Source: an uncultured Burkholderiales bacterium (GTDB taxonomy: Bacteria; Pseudomonadota; Gammaproteobacteria; Burkholderiales; Eutrophovitaceae). From it: a DNA stretch of 64,000 nt. The notes under the pieces are model-generated. The model worked only from the letters and a program-made list of their open reading frames with translations, was not told the DNA's origin and did no database searches. Shown here one piece after another: positions 9,046 to 17,682 of the stretch. The first letter of the stretch is position 1, and each line of letters starts with the position of its first letter. Both the position numbers and the translations under genes were made by a program. The DNA lies in NCBI GenBank assembly GCA_951812315.1, contig CATOSA010000032.1, positions 124,001 to 188,000 on the forward strand. Reading direction: 5' to 3'.

Positions 9046-10006
9046 GGCTGCCGCCTGAGTAGTAGGTGTCGATACGGCGCACCACCTCATCGGCCTGAAT
9101 CATATCCATGCAGCGCGGCAGTTCGCCAACCGGATTAACACAAAGGTTCTCGGGCCGGTCTTTCCTATCTCCATCACCCAGCGGCACTACTCGGGCTTTC
9201 CAGCATCCGCCGTTGTCGCAACAAGGTAACGCGCCGTTGGTGTGTAGGAACTGGTGATGCGTATAGGCTTCCCAGTGGCTGGGTTCGCGTCCACCCGCTA
9301 CCACCACGCAAGGTCGGTTCTTGGGCATACCCGGTTTTGTTTCTATTGCCGCAGCTAGATGCATCGGCAGGCTGACGGAGGTCAAGGCGCCTTGCGCGTG
9401 GTACATCAAGCGCACAAGCTGCCGCAAATCGGTACGCCCTCGTAGGTCAATCACCCCCTTCAATGGCGGATGACAGTGATGACTCTCACCGATCTGGACG
9501 AACACAATCTTGCCTGCGTAGCGATCAACTACTTGTTGATAACGCTTGTGTGACCACCACTTAACGGTGTAGTCGTACTTTCCGCCTGCAGAGACTATCC
9601 AGAACCTGGTGTCGCTACCGGTAATTTCATGCACTTGAGATATCCAGGACTTTTCAGTGTCCGAAATATGTATGTCGCCGCCAAATTTCGTTGGCTTTAT
9701 GTTCAAGGCCAGCTTCTTGTTGAGAAACTCGATAAAGCCGTGAATAAAGTGGTAGGGGGCCAGGTTACTCTTGTGAATGAGTGGGTAGTGACACTGAATG
9801 TAGTCAACGTCTCTACCTTTCTCATCGAGCTGAGTCAGGTAGGGGTTGTTTTTCCAAAGGGCTGGGCAAGACGTGCGGACGTCCGTGACGAATTCGCCGG
9901 GATAACTCAGGTGTAAATCCCTTATCGCCGCTGTGAACATCACAATGTCGCCGGGCGATTGGTGATTGGCGAGAACGAGCTTTTTCTTCAATCGCCTCTT
10001 GAACAC
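9029..10006 (-). CDS. Glycosyltransferase family 9 (heptosyltransferase-like)
   Basis: 325 residues. N-terminus KKKLVLANHQSPGDIVMFTA fits the GT9 start (lysine-rich strand followed by SPGDI.M.TAA), and the later segment GVIDLRGRTDLRQLVRLMYH ... SLPMHLAAAIETK fits the nucleotide-sugar-binding C-terminal domain of ADP-heptose:LPS heptosyltransferases. GT9 enzymes transfer heptose or related sugars onto lipopolysaccharide core or other acceptors in the cytoplasm. This one ends in a Cys-rich tail (CCDNGGCWKARV), unlike classical WaaC/WaaF, so the acceptor is unclear. It is preceded by a small His-rich protein gene and a tyrosinase and followed by the broken glycosyltransferase, all on the minus strand and tightly spaced: one former operon. 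Confidence 0.7.
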   Translation of the reverse strand: MFKRRLKKKLVLANHQSPGDIVMFTAAIRDLHLSYPGEFVTDVRTSCPALWKNNPYLTQLDEKGRDVDYIQCHYPLIHKSNLAPYHFIHGFIEFLNKKLALNIKPTKFGGDIHISDTEKSWISQVHEITGSDTRFWIVSAGGKYDYTVKWWSHKRYQQVVDRYAGKIVFVQIGESHHCHPPLKGVIDLRGRTDLRQLVRLMYHAQGALTSVSLPMHLAAAIETKPGMPKNRPCVVVAGGREPSHWEAYTHHQFLHTNGALPCCDNGGCWKARVVPLGDGDRKDRPENLCVNPVGELPRCMDMIQADEVVRRIDTYYSGGSLCYES

Positions 10007-10027
10007 AGCCTTGCCACCCTTTGCCGA

Positions 10028-10267
10028 CTAGTGCGCGTTCGTGTCGGCTGAGTTCGGCGGCAGCCTAATGTCCGGATGGCAGCGAATGAGAAGCTCCGCA
10101 GCTTCTTCCACAGTGTCAAACACATCGAAAAACAGGTGATGGCTGGATATGCGGCCGTCCTTCTCGCGGCGCAGATGAAAGTGTTGGCCTTCGATCTCTA
10201 CATCCAACATGTTGTCGTGCTCATGAAGCTGCCAGCTTTTGCCTAGCGTTACGTTACGTTCTGTCAT
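10028..10267 (-). CDS. Small His-rich protein linked to tyrosinase
   Basis: 79 residues from the ATG at 10265-10267, whose start lies 8 bases after the tyrosinase stop (10276). The ORF track extends this frame back into the tyrosinase; the internal Met is the sensible start. The protein contains LGKSWQLHEHDNMLDVEIEG and GRISSHHLFFDVFDTVEEAA. No family is recognised. Position immediately behind a copper enzyme and the cluster of His residues would fit a maturation partner (as caddie proteins are for some bacterial tyrosinases), but this is inference from context only. Confidence 0.5.
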   Translation of the reverse strand: MTERNVTLGKSWQLHEHDNMLDVEIEGQHFHLRREKDGRISSHHLFFDVFDTVEEAAELLIRCHPDIRLPPNSADTNAH

Positions 10268-10275
10268 ATCCGTCC

Positions 10276-11055
10276 TCACACATAGCGATAGCCCAGCGTC
10301 GAAATGTCCAATACATCGTTTGGTGTCACTGTCCATGGATCCATCCAGCCGTTCAATCCAAAGTTCGGCGCATTTCCAGGTGGCAAATAGTGAGGGATGT
10401 TTGGATGGGTTTGTTGCCACAGCCACCAGAGGCGATCGACATTGCAATGATGGACGAAAAACAACGGGTCACACGGCGAAATCGCTACTACTGCGAGTTG
10501 TCCACCAATGTACAGATGTACTCTGTTGTGTAACTGCGATGGGTTCTGTGGCTCGAATCCTTCGACGTGGTTACGGAAACCCTGTCCGCGCGGAACGCTG
10601 ATATCCCACGGGGTGGGGAGTCGTAAACGTTTTCCCGTAGACCTGCGGCAACCTCTGCTGCCATCGGCAGGTTCCGATAAACTGGCTGAGCGTGCCGAGC
10701 AACCTGTCGTTGCACCGCATTACCCGGCAGCGGCACCCCGGCGCTGTTGAATATTGTGAACGCGGGCGGTAGGAACTGGCCATCTTGAATTTCGTCCTGA
10801 AGCAATGGATCGCCGTCAGTACCAAACCAAGCGGGATTGACGACAGCATTGGTTGCGACAGGGTTGGTCCAATCCCAATAAGGTAGCCCTAGACACTCAT
10901 CGTTCTGGAATGGATTTATCGCATCCTCTAGATCCAGGATGAATTGCCGATGCCAAGGAAAAAAGCCTGGACCTTCCGTGAATCGCGACTTGGTCGTGGT
11001 CACGAACGAAACGCCCCCAGCCGCCAGCGGCGTAGAGCGCCAGCATTGCATTCAC
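10276..11055 (-). pseudogene. Tyrosinase-family copper oxidase, two frameshifts, 5' truncated
   Basis: Joined across frames the product reads VNAMLALYAAGGWGRFVRDHDQ, then EGPGFFPWHRQFILDLEDAI ... LGLPYWDWTNP (CuA histidines), then WDISVPRGQGFRNHVEGFEP ... SQLHNRVHLYIGGQLA and DPLFFVHHCNVDRLWWLWQQ (CuB histidines). Shifts lie near 10985 and near 10615 (run of C in CCACCCCGTGGG). Tyrosinases use a type-3 dicopper centre to oxidise phenols to quinones. The first residues, including the earliest CuA histidine, are missing because the 5' end runs into an IS91 remnant at 11052. Copper ligands that remain are unchanged, so decay appears recent. Confidence 0.8.
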
Positions 11056-11660
11056 GCGGTGCGTTGCGCCACTTCGGTCAGCTCGGCGCTCGTGGGCGCG
11101 CTCACCCAGCGAAAATGAACTGCGCTGGCGCAGTTCTCGACGTACACGCCATCGAGGAACAGCATATGAAGTTGCATGTTCAGATTGAGCGCGCTGCCAA
11201 AGCGCTGAATCAGCGTGACCGCGCCGGTGCGCGCCATGTTGCGCGGCACGTCCGCCTTGTTGATCAGATGCGTGGCGATGACACGGTAGACGATGGCAAG
11301 CACGCGGCCCATGATTACCGGTTGGCTCGCGAACAATAAGCGCAGCGCATGGGGCACGCTCAACACCCATTGGCGCAGGGGCTCATCGGGCAGCACTTCG
11401 TCAACGAGCAGCGCGGCAGGTGTCGCAGCGCACGCGCAGAAAACCGTGCTCGAGCTGGCTGCATTTGAGGTAGGACTCGAATTCGGCCTGCACGTACTCC
11501 GGCAGCGTTCGGCCCTTCCCGGCCATGTGCGCAACGAATACCGGGTAGTGCTGTGCGACGATCTTGTAGAGCAGGGTCTGCCCGGGCCGGTGGCGCTGGT
11601 AGCGCAGCGTGCGAGCTTGTACCCCGGACGAGCTAGATGGTGCTGCGGCCGGCACAAGGG
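11052..11660 (-). pseudogene. IS91-family transposase, N-terminal half with internal deletion
   Basis: Two frames give IS91 (HUH) transposase pieces: LPEYVQAEFESYLKCSQLEH then GFLRVRCDTC, and VDEVLPDEPLRQWVLSVPHA ... MARTGAVTLIQRFGSALNLN followed by MQLHMLFLDGVYV. The HxH metal motif region (LH.LFLDG) is present. The zinc-finger segment between VRCDTC and VDEVL is largely deleted together with a frame change, and the C-terminal catalytic tyrosines are missing. The 3' end is fused to the truncated tyrosinase. Whether the 5984-6130 tail belonged to the same copy cannot be told. Confidence 0.8.
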
Positions 11661-12049
11661 CGTCCTCCCTAGACTGTTTTTATGTACAGTATAGCGAGGA
11701 TGGCACCTTCAACGTTCGGCCAAACAGGCAGCTCGCGCTCCATCCGTGCGGCTGCGAGATTCACTCCTTCGCCATAAATTTGCGGCTGATTCGGGATTTC
11801 CCGGTATGAGTTGCGTTAGCGGACAAGGAAGCCGCATTACGCAACTGCGCGATCAAGTCATTTGAGACCGCTCAGACTTGATCTGACAGACAGTGCCAGG
11901 GATGGTCGAAACTAAGCTGCTCGGCGCCAGGTAGGGAACGTTCGAGAGTGCCGCAGAAACGGCACATTCCTACTACTCGCCTCAGATTTCTGTGAATGGA
12001 TGTGTACGCGACGAAATCGGGCTTTCGGCAAAATGCCAGGGCCTGCTTG
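11661..12049. other. Non-coding stretch, nothing recognised
   Basis: Short ORFs on both strands lack plausible protein composition. No RNA gene, repeat or terminator could be supported. Probably debris upstream of the IS91 copy. Confidence 0.4.
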
Positions 12050-12238
12050 TCAACCACGATTTATCCAGCGCACCAGTTCCCATGACAGCAGGATCACGAC
12101 CGCGGCAAGTCCGGCCACAATGTGAGCACGCTGGTATTTCCAGTTCCACTTCAGAATTTCAATACCCGTCAGTTTTCGCGCGACCGACAATCGGGGTTCG
12201 GTCCATTGGTTCCACTCGCCCTGGTCAAACATGAACAT
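12050..12238 (-). CDS. Small single-span membrane protein
   Basis: 62 residues: a polar N-terminal half ending LTGIEILKWNWKYQRAHIVA, then a hydrophobic span GLAAVVILLSWELVRW and a short basic tail (INRG). One transmembrane helix near the C-terminus is clear from composition. No family recognised. It is co-directional with another tiny membrane-protein frame 100 bases upstream. It may be genuine or a fragment of a larger decayed membrane gene. Confidence 0.35.
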   Translation of the reverse strand: MFMFDQGEWNQWTEPRLSVARKLTGIEILKWNWKYQRAHIVAGLAAVVILLSWELVRWINRG

Positions 12239-12337
12239 CTTCTTACCTCTAACCCGGGGACAGAGTCGCCGGCACGCAACAGAACATCACCGTTACTGAA
12301 AAAACCGATGCCGCCGATCAGTGCGCCGACGCCCAGA

Positions 12338-12469
12338 TCAGGCAAGGAATAGGCATTCTTGTGGCGGCCCCTGCTGCGCGCGCTCTTCAGCGCCGGACCA
12401 GAATATGCCAAACAGCAGTGCGCCAAACAGCAGCACCGCAAGGAGCACGACTCCGGGTTTGGCTTTCAT
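12338..12469 (-). CDS. Small single-span membrane protein or fragment
   Basis: Using the internal ATG at 12467-12469, 43 residues: MKAKPGVVLLAVLLFGALLF then GIFWSGAEERAQQGPP. A basic start and one strong hydrophobic helix fit a small membrane protein or signal anchor. A second frame just downstream (LPDLGVGALIGGIGFFSNGD) also looks membrane-like, so the two may be halves of one frameshifted gene. No family recognised. Confidence 0.35.
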   Translation of the reverse strand: MKAKPGVVLLAVLLFGALLFGIFWSGAEERAQQGPPQECLFLA

Positions 12470-12740
12470 GGCAATTGATCCAACATGTGATTTCAGGATG
12501 TGTACTGACAAGCCCGAAAGCCTGCCGGGGCATTCGCGATCTGGACTTGCGACTATGCACTTTGGGCGCAAAATCTATGCAAGCGCTATGCTCCTGGACA
12601 GAAGAAAGCGTCGTCTGTACGGCGCCTTAGAATTTTTGCCGCCTGTAAGGCGCGCAGACACAAGCCCCGTTCGCATCAGCGGACGGCGTTTGAATCACCG
12701 GAGTGCAAAGCGACGAACGTGGTCGCCGCAGAAGGGTGTT

Positions 12741-13316
12741 TTAGCCCGCGGCCTCTTTGCGAGGTCCGGTATAGAACTCGGGATGGCGGTGCGCAACGAC
12801 GGGGCCGTCGGACGCGTAGGCGTGACACGAGTCGATTTGCATCGGCCTGACTTTGCTTGCAGTGCGGACCTCCCGGGTGGTCTTGTCTGCATAGACGGTC
12901 TGAAAGGCAGTTGTCGCTACCGGTCCAAGTAACTCGACCAGGTGCGTGCAGCCATTTGTTCCACCCAACAGTTCACGTGTTTTGCGGGTCCAGCCACGCC
13001 CGATCGTGAGCCCTTTAAGCCGTTTGAAATTCGGTGCGATGTCGCCGCAGATCGTGTAAGGCCCCCACACCGTTTTCGCCTCGACATCAACGACATTCAG
13101 ATTAAGGTCGATGGTCAGGCGAATCCACATTTCATGAATCGGGTCGCCCGGTTTCAGTTCGCCGCGATCCATGTTGTAAAAACCAACACTTTTTACATCG
13201 ACCAGATGGCCCTCGATATCATAGAGGCCGTCCTCACGTTTATAACCGTTACATTTCACGGTGCGCGTATGCAGTGGTTTGCGTGGCACCGGTGCCGACA
13301 GTGCGGTCTGCGTCAT
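12741..13316 (-). CDS. DUF2889 family protein
   Basis: 191 residues with the DUF2889 pattern: LHTRTVKCNGYKREDGLYDI EGHLVD near the start, GDPIHEMWIRLTIDLNLNVV in the middle, and LGGTNGCTHLVELLGPVATT near residue 120-140, the most conserved block. Function unknown. It is the last gene of the liu transcription unit and its start overlaps the DUF1289 gene by 4 bases, implying translational coupling. Such proteins are often found beside acyl-CoA catabolic genes, and cytoplasmic localisation is expected. Confidence 0.85.
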   Translation of the reverse strand: MTQTALSAPVPRKPLHTRTVKCNGYKREDGLYDIEGHLVDVKSVGFYNMDRGELKPGDPIHEMWIRLTIDLNLNVVDVEAKTVWGPYTICGDIAPNFKRLKGLTIGRGWTRKTRELLGGTNGCTHLVELLGPVATTAFQTVYADKTTREVRTASKVRPMQIDSCHAYASDGPVVAHRHPEFYTGPRKEAAG

Positions 13317-13504
13317 GCTACCGCCTTCCTGCGTTGTTCAAGTCTTGCAATCACTTCGCGTTTCTCCTTTTCTTGCATATCGAGCCAGCCGGCAATTTCA
13401 TCGAGCGTGCGCAGGCAACCGATGCAGTAGCCCTCTTTCGGGTGCATCTGGCAAACGTTTACACAGGGCGATGGTGTTTCATCGACCGGTGACGATGTCT
13501 CCAC
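13313..13504 (-). CDS. DUF1289 small cysteine protein
   Basis: 63 residues starting at a GTG whose first G overlaps the TAG stop of the HMG-CoA lyase gene. It carries the family signature SPCVNVCQMHPKEGYCIGCL RTLDEI, i.e. four Cys in a C..C........C..C arrangement that probably binds an iron-sulfur cluster or zinc, followed by a basic helix. The role is unknown. Overlaps with genes on both sides put it inside the liu operon. Confidence 0.85.
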   Translation of the reverse strand: METSSPVDETPSPCVNVCQMHPKEGYCIGCLRTLDEIAGWLDMQEKEKREVIARLEQRRKAVA

Positions 13505-14418
13505 TAGGCCGCCTTCTTGCGTTTCAGACCCAGTGCCCTGCCAGCGCGCGAGAAGGTGGGCCGGTCCAGGCGAGCACAGATGAACTCCGCCGTGTCGAGT
13601 AAGGCATCCATGTCTACGCCGGTTTCGATGCCCATGCCGTCGAGCATGTACAGCACGTCTTCAGTAGCAACATTGCCGGTCGCACCGGGCGAATAGGGGC
13701 AGCCGCCCAGTCCGGCAATCGAGCTGTCAAACGTCGCCATGCCCATTTCCAGAGAGGCCAGTATGTTGGCGATCGCCTGGCCGTAAGTGTCGTGAAAATG
13801 TCCGCCAATTTTTTCGACTGGCACATAGGCACTGACCGCCTCGATCAGGCGCTGCGTTTTTGCCGGCGTTCCCATGCCAACGGTATCGCCGAGAGAGACT
13901 TCGTAGCAGCCCATGTCCCACAATTGCCGCACCACGTCAGCGACCTGTGCCGGCTGCACCTCACCTTCATACGGACACCCGAGCACGACCGACATATAGC
14001 CTCTTACGCGCAATCCTGCGTCGATTGCCGCGCGGCAGACCGTCGCCTGGCGTTCGAGTGATCCGGCGATTGAGCAATTGGTGTTGCGTTTTGAGAATGT
14101 TTCGGTCGCGGCTGCAAATCCAGCGATGTCTTTGGCGCCTGCCGCGATCGCTGCTTCGAGTCCCTTCATGTTTGGCACGAGCACCGGATACGAAACACCT
14201 TCGCGGCGTCGCACGCGCTGCATGACTTCGCCGGTGTCCGCCATTTGCGGAACCCATTTCGGCGATACGAAGCTGCCCGCTTCGACGGCCGGAAGACCGG
14301 CGTCAGCAAGGCGTTCGATCAATTCGATTCTGGTGTCAGTGGATACCGATTTTTTTTCGTTTTGCAGGCCGTCACGCGGACCGACTTCAACCATTTTTAC
14401 CCGCTTTGGATATGGCAT
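13504..14418 (-). CDS. liuE: Hydroxymethylglutaryl-CoA lyase
   Basis: 304 residues, usual length for bacterial HMG-CoA lyase. It has the DRE-TIM metallolyase motif GPRDGLQNEKK at the N-terminus, FAAATETFSKRNTNCSI in the middle, HFHDTYGQAIANI (metal-binding histidines) and the glycine-rich GLGGCPYSPGATGNVATEDV with the catalytic Cys. It cleaves (S)-HMG-CoA to acetoacetate and acetyl-CoA, the last step of leucine degradation. It starts 2 bases after the liuD stop and overlaps the DUF1289 gene by one base. Confidence 0.95.
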   Translation of the reverse strand: MPYPKRVKMVEVGPRDGLQNEKKSVSTDTRIELIERLADAGLPAVEAGSFVSPKWVPQMADTGEVMQRVRRREGVSYPVLVPNMKGLEAAIAAGAKDIAGFAAATETFSKRNTNCSIAGSLERQATVCRAAIDAGLRVRGYMSVVLGCPYEGEVQPAQVADVVRQLWDMGCYEVSLGDTVGMGTPAKTQRLIEAVSAYVPVEKIGGHFHDTYGQAIANILASLEMGMATFDSSIAGLGGCPYSPGATGNVATEDVLYMLDGMGIETGVDMDALLDTAEFICARLDRPTFSRAGRALGLKRKKAA

Positions 14419-14420
14419 TT

Positions 14421-16433
14421 CTAGGATTCCTCTATAGCAAGCAGTTGCGCCCCTTCGGCAACCTGATCTCCGGGTGCGAAGTATATCTGCGCAACCCGGC
14501 CCCCATGCGGTGCCGAGATCGTGTGTTCCATCTTCATCGCCTCTACAATCATCAACGTCTGTCCTTTATCGACACTCTGTCCGGCTTCGACCAGAACTTG
14601 TGCCACGCTTCCCGGTAGCGGTGATACCAGTAACCCGCCGGACTCTTCATCGTCTACCGTTGTGAGTTGTTCGCGTTCCAGACGGTGGCTTTTGCCCAGC
14701 GCGAATACGGTCAACACATGTGACTCGCGCACGACGGTCGCATCGATTCGTACGCCATCCAGATTGGCAATAATACGATTGTCGCCCGCACGTTCTGCGC
14801 CCACGAAAGTATCTCCGCCCGGCAGCTCCAACAGGTAACCATGTTCGCGATAGTGAGCGGTCACCAACACGCGTTGGCCACGATCGATGAAGGCAAAGGT
14901 GTGGTGATTGTCCTGGTTGAGACGCCAGCCGTCCCGGCGATGCCACGGCGAATACGGATCATCACTTGCCGCGGCATCATCCTGCGCCTGTTCGTCGACA
15001 TTCAAGAGTTCCGAGAGGGCAGCAAGCGCAAGCACCGTATCGGATGCGGGCTCGGCTTCCGGAAACAACTCGTCGCGATAACGTTCGATCAGCCCGGTGT
15101 CCAGCAATGACGGCTCAACATCGGCGCCGGCAAACGCGTGATGGGAGGCCAGGTCAAGAAGAAAAGACACATTGGTTTTAGGACCGACGATTTCATACGC
15201 GCCGAGCGCGCCGCGCAGGCGGCGCAACGCTGATGGTCGGTCCACGTCCCAGGCGATCACTTTTGCAATCATCGGATCGTAGTTGATGCTGATCTCGTCG
15301 CCGTCGCGCACACCGGTATCAACACGCACGTGCGGCGAGTCGGGAGGCTGGCGTAGATGGCTGATGGTTCCGGTCGCCGGCAGAAAACCCCGATCCGGAT
15401 CCTCGGCATACACGCGTGCTTCAAACGCGTGACCGTTAATCTTCAATGCCGCCTGCTTCATCGGCAGCTTGCCGCCGTTCGCAATGCGCAACTGCCACTC
15501 GACCAGATCAACGCCGGTGATCATCTCGGTAACGGGATGCTCGACCTGCAGCCGGGTGTTCATTTCCATGAAGTAAAAATTGCCATCGCCCTCTGCGATG
15601 AACTCAACCGTGCCCGCCCCCACGTAACCCACCGCTTTGGCGGCAGCCACCGCGGCCTCGCCCATTTTGCGGCGGCGCGCCTGGGTCATTCCCGGTGCCG
15701 GCGCTTCCTCGATGATTTTTTGATGACGCCGCTGCACGGAACAGTCGCGCTCGAACAAATGCACGCACTCGTCGTCCTGATCGGCAAATATCTGGACCTC
15801 GATATGTCGTGATTGCTCCAGATACTTTTCGATCAGTACAAGGTCATCGCCGAATCCCGACTTCGCTTCGCGCCTGGCAGCGGCCAGGGACTTGTTGAAT
15901 TCTTCGCGGCTCTCAACGATGCGCATGCCTTTTCCGCCGCCGCCGGCAGACGCCTTGATCAGGACCGGGTAGCCAATGCGGTTAGCCTCGGATTCGAGAA
16001 AAGCATCGTCCTGATTGTCACCGTGATATCCGGGCACCAGCGGCACACCGGCGTTCTCCATCAGCGCTTTCGCAGCACTCTTTGAGCCCATGGCCTCGAT
16101 CGCAGCAGGAGGCGGCCCCACAAATACAATGCCGGCATCGGCACAGGCGCGAGCGAAATCTGCGTTCTCGGCCAGAAAACCATAGCCCGGGTGAATCGCC
16201 TGCGCGCCGGTTTTTCGTGCCACCTGAATGATGCGTTCGCCATGCAGATATGAATCGCGGGCAGCGGCGGCGCCGATCAGATACGCTTCGTCGCAGATTT
16301 CGGCGTGCATTGCGCCGGCGTCAGCCTCCGAGTACACCGCGACAGTGCGTATACCGAGGCGTTTCGCGGTGCGGGCAACACGTACGGCAATTTCCCCTCG
16401 ATTGGCTATCAGAAGTTTTTCAAACATGTCCAT
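14421..16433 (-). CDS. liuD: Methylcrotonyl-CoA carboxylase, biotin-carrying alpha subunit
   Basis: 670 residues with the full order of domains: biotin carboxylase N-terminal domain (FEKLLIANRGEIAVRVARTA), ATP-grasp with the glycine loop KASAGGGGKGMRIV, biotin carboxylase C-terminal domain, and a C-terminal biotinyl domain with MIVEAMKMEHT, biotin attachment expected at Lys634. Length and the spacer between carboxylase and biotinyl domains fit the 3-methylcrotonyl-CoA carboxylase type rather than acetyl-CoA carboxylase. It works with LiuB in leucine degradation. The start may be this Met or the Met three codons later; both give MFEKLL. Confidence 0.92.
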   Translation of the reverse strand: MDMFEKLLIANRGEIAVRVARTAKRLGIRTVAVYSEADAGAMHAEICDEAYLIGAAAARDSYLHGERIIQVARKTGAQAIHPGYGFLAENADFARACADAGIVFVGPPPAAIEAMGSKSAAKALMENAGVPLVPGYHGDNQDDAFLESEANRIGYPVLIKASAGGGGKGMRIVESREEFNKSLAAARREAKSGFGDDLVLIEKYLEQSRHIEVQIFADQDDECVHLFERDCSVQRRHQKIIEEAPAPGMTQARRRKMGEAAVAAAKAVGYVGAGTVEFIAEGDGNFYFMEMNTRLQVEHPVTEMITGVDLVEWQLRIANGGKLPMKQAALKINGHAFEARVYAEDPDRGFLPATGTISHLRQPPDSPHVRVDTGVRDGDEISINYDPMIAKVIAWDVDRPSALRRLRGALGAYEIVGPKTNVSFLLDLASHHAFAGADVEPSLLDTGLIERYRDELFPEAEPASDTVLALAALSELLNVDEQAQDDAAASDDPYSPWHRRDGWRLNQDNHHTFAFIDRGQRVLVTAHYREHGYLLELPGGDTFVGAERAGDNRIIANLDGVRIDATVVRESHVLTVFALGKSHRLEREQLTTVDDEESGGLLVSPLPGSVAQVLVEAGQSVDKGQTLMIVEAMKMEHTISAPHGGRVAQIYFAPGDQVAEGAQLLAIEES

Positions 16434-16453
16434 GCCTGATCCGCGACTGGCCG

Positions 16454-17515
16454 CTATTCACCAGGCACCCAGTTCGGTTTACGCTTCTCGAGAAAAGAGC
16501 GGATGCCTTCCTTGCCTTCATCGGTTACCCGTACGTCGGCGATGCGCCTGGCGGTATCCTGCATAAGTTTCTGGTCCAGCGGCGATGCTGCGATTACATC
16601 CATCAGCGCTTTGGTCCCGGCATGTGCCCCGCTGCCGCCACGTACCAGGTGAACAAGCAACTCGTCTATCTTCTCGTCAATCTTTTCGGCGGGCGCGATT
16701 TCATGCACCAGACCGATCCGATATGCTTCCGCCGCCGTAAAACTTTCTGCGCTCAACATGTACCTGTGGGCTGCACGCTCGCCCATTGCTGCAACCACAT
16801 AAGGACCGATCGTCGCCGGAATCAGGCCAATCCTGACTTCGGACAGACAAAATTCCGCCTCGAATGCAGCGACAGCGATATCGCAAGCCGAAACCAGTCC
16901 CATGCCACCGGCATAGGCGTGACCATGCACCCGGGCAATCGTCGGTTTCTTCAGGGTATACAGCGTGTTGAGCATGGTCGCCAGGCCGAGCGCATCCTCG
17001 TAATTCTCCTCGCTGCTGTCGCCGGCCATCTTTTTCATCCAGTTCAGATCTGCGCCCGCGCAAAAAGACGGACCGCGGCCGGCTAGCACGATTGCCTTTA
17101 TCGCGGTATCGGATTCCAGCGATTTCAGCGCCTGTGTCAATTCGCCGATTACGGTTTCGTTGAACACATTGCGCACGTCAGGCCGGTTCATCCAGAGCAC
17201 GGCAAAGTCGCGATGGGTTTCGAGTTCGAGAGTTTGGTATTCAGACTTATCGCCACGTATATCGAGAGTTTGGTATTCAGACTTGTCGCCACGTATATCG
17301 AGAGTTTGGTATTCAGACTTATCGCCACGTAAATAAAGGCTGACAGCCTCCAACGTCTTGATCCTGTAATTCAGGTCGTGGCCTTTCGCAAGCTTTTGAA
17401 TCGTCACATAGGACAGGCCTGTTCTTTCGGCCACAGCGTTTAGTTTCTTGTCTTTCAAGCCTTTTTGGATTTCTTCAAGGATTTCTTTAAAAGACCGGTT
17501 TTCATTATTTTTCAT
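16454..17515 (-). CDS. liuC: Methylglutaconyl-CoA hydratase with an N-terminal HTH domain fused by a 36-bp repeat
   Basis: 353 residues, about 90 longer than a normal LiuC. Residues 1-63 are a helix-turn-helix domain of phage/XRE type (LNAVAERTGLSYVTIQKLAK). Residues 64-99 are three copies of a 12-residue unit RGDKSEYQTLDI encoded by the 36-bp repeat. From SEYQTLELETHRDFAVLWMN onward it is a crotonase: AGRGPSFCAGADLNWMKKM and HGHAYAGGMGLVSACDIAVA form the CoA-binding and oxyanion region. The expected original start (about MSEYQTLELE) is gone and no other start codon is near, so LiuC must now be made from the HTH start, reading under the divergent promoter of the inserted methyltransferase module. 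Whether the fusion is active is unknown. LiuC hydrates 3-methylglutaconyl-CoA to HMG-CoA. Confidence 0.88.
   Translation of the reverse strand: MKNNENRSFKEILEEIQKGLKDKKLNAVAERTGLSYVTIQKLAKGHDLNYRIKTLEAVSLYLRGDKSEYQTLDIRGDKSEYQTLDIRGDKSEYQTLELETHRDFAVLWMNRPDVRNVFNETVIGELTQALKSLESDTAIKAIVLAGRGPSFCAGADLNWMKKMAGDSSEENYEDALGLATMLNTLYTLKKPTIARVHGHAYAGGMGLVSACDIAVAAFEAEFCLSEVRIGLIPATIGPYVVAAMGERAAHRYMLSAESFTAAEAYRIGLVHEIAPAEKIDEKIDELLVHLVRGGSGAHAGTKALMDVIAASPLDQKLMQDTARRIADVRVTDEGKEGIRSFLEKRKPNWVPGE
17225..17332. repeat. Three tandem 36-bp repeats at the HTH-LiuC junction
   Basis: Units at 17225-17260, 17261-17296 and 17297-17332 share CGAGAGTTTGGTATTCAGAC and TTRTCGCCACGTA, with only single-base differences. 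Being a multiple of three, they keep the HTH and hydratase frames joined. Each contains the first codons of the original liuC frame (SEYQTLE). Confidence 0.9.
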
Positions 17516-17682
17516 TACATTCTCCCTGGAAGGTGGCTGGTTTAATAACTTTAATTTTTACATATTTTCATACAGTGTAAACCGTATTTTTGACATAATA
17601 AAGTTTGTTTTATTTCACAACCCGTCCGGTGGCGGGCATGGCCATGGGTTTAATAGCAGGCTCACTTACAGAGGACTAATCG
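17516..17682. promoter_or_regulatory. Divergent promoter region between HTH-LiuC and DNA methyltransferase
   Basis: AT-rich 167-base gap with TTTTTACATATTTTCATACAGTG and TTTTTGACATAATAAAGTTT, unlike the surrounding GC-richer operon. TTGACATAATAAAG (as TTTTTGACAT) could be part of a plus-strand promoter, and AGAGGACTAATCG is a ribosome-binding site for the methyltransferase. CTCCCTGGAAGG lies behind the HTH start on the minus strand. The HTH domain encoded next door is a likely regulator of this region, as control proteins are in R-M systems. Confidence 0.5.

Noticed and set aside
12169-12441. Possible TSUP-type permease remnant (LPDLGVGALIGGIGFFSN)
   Set aside because: Too short and lacking the family's following motif; only noted as membrane-like.
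17225-17332. CRISPR-like array
   Set aside because: Three contiguous 36-bp units with no spacers; it is a coding tandem repeat.
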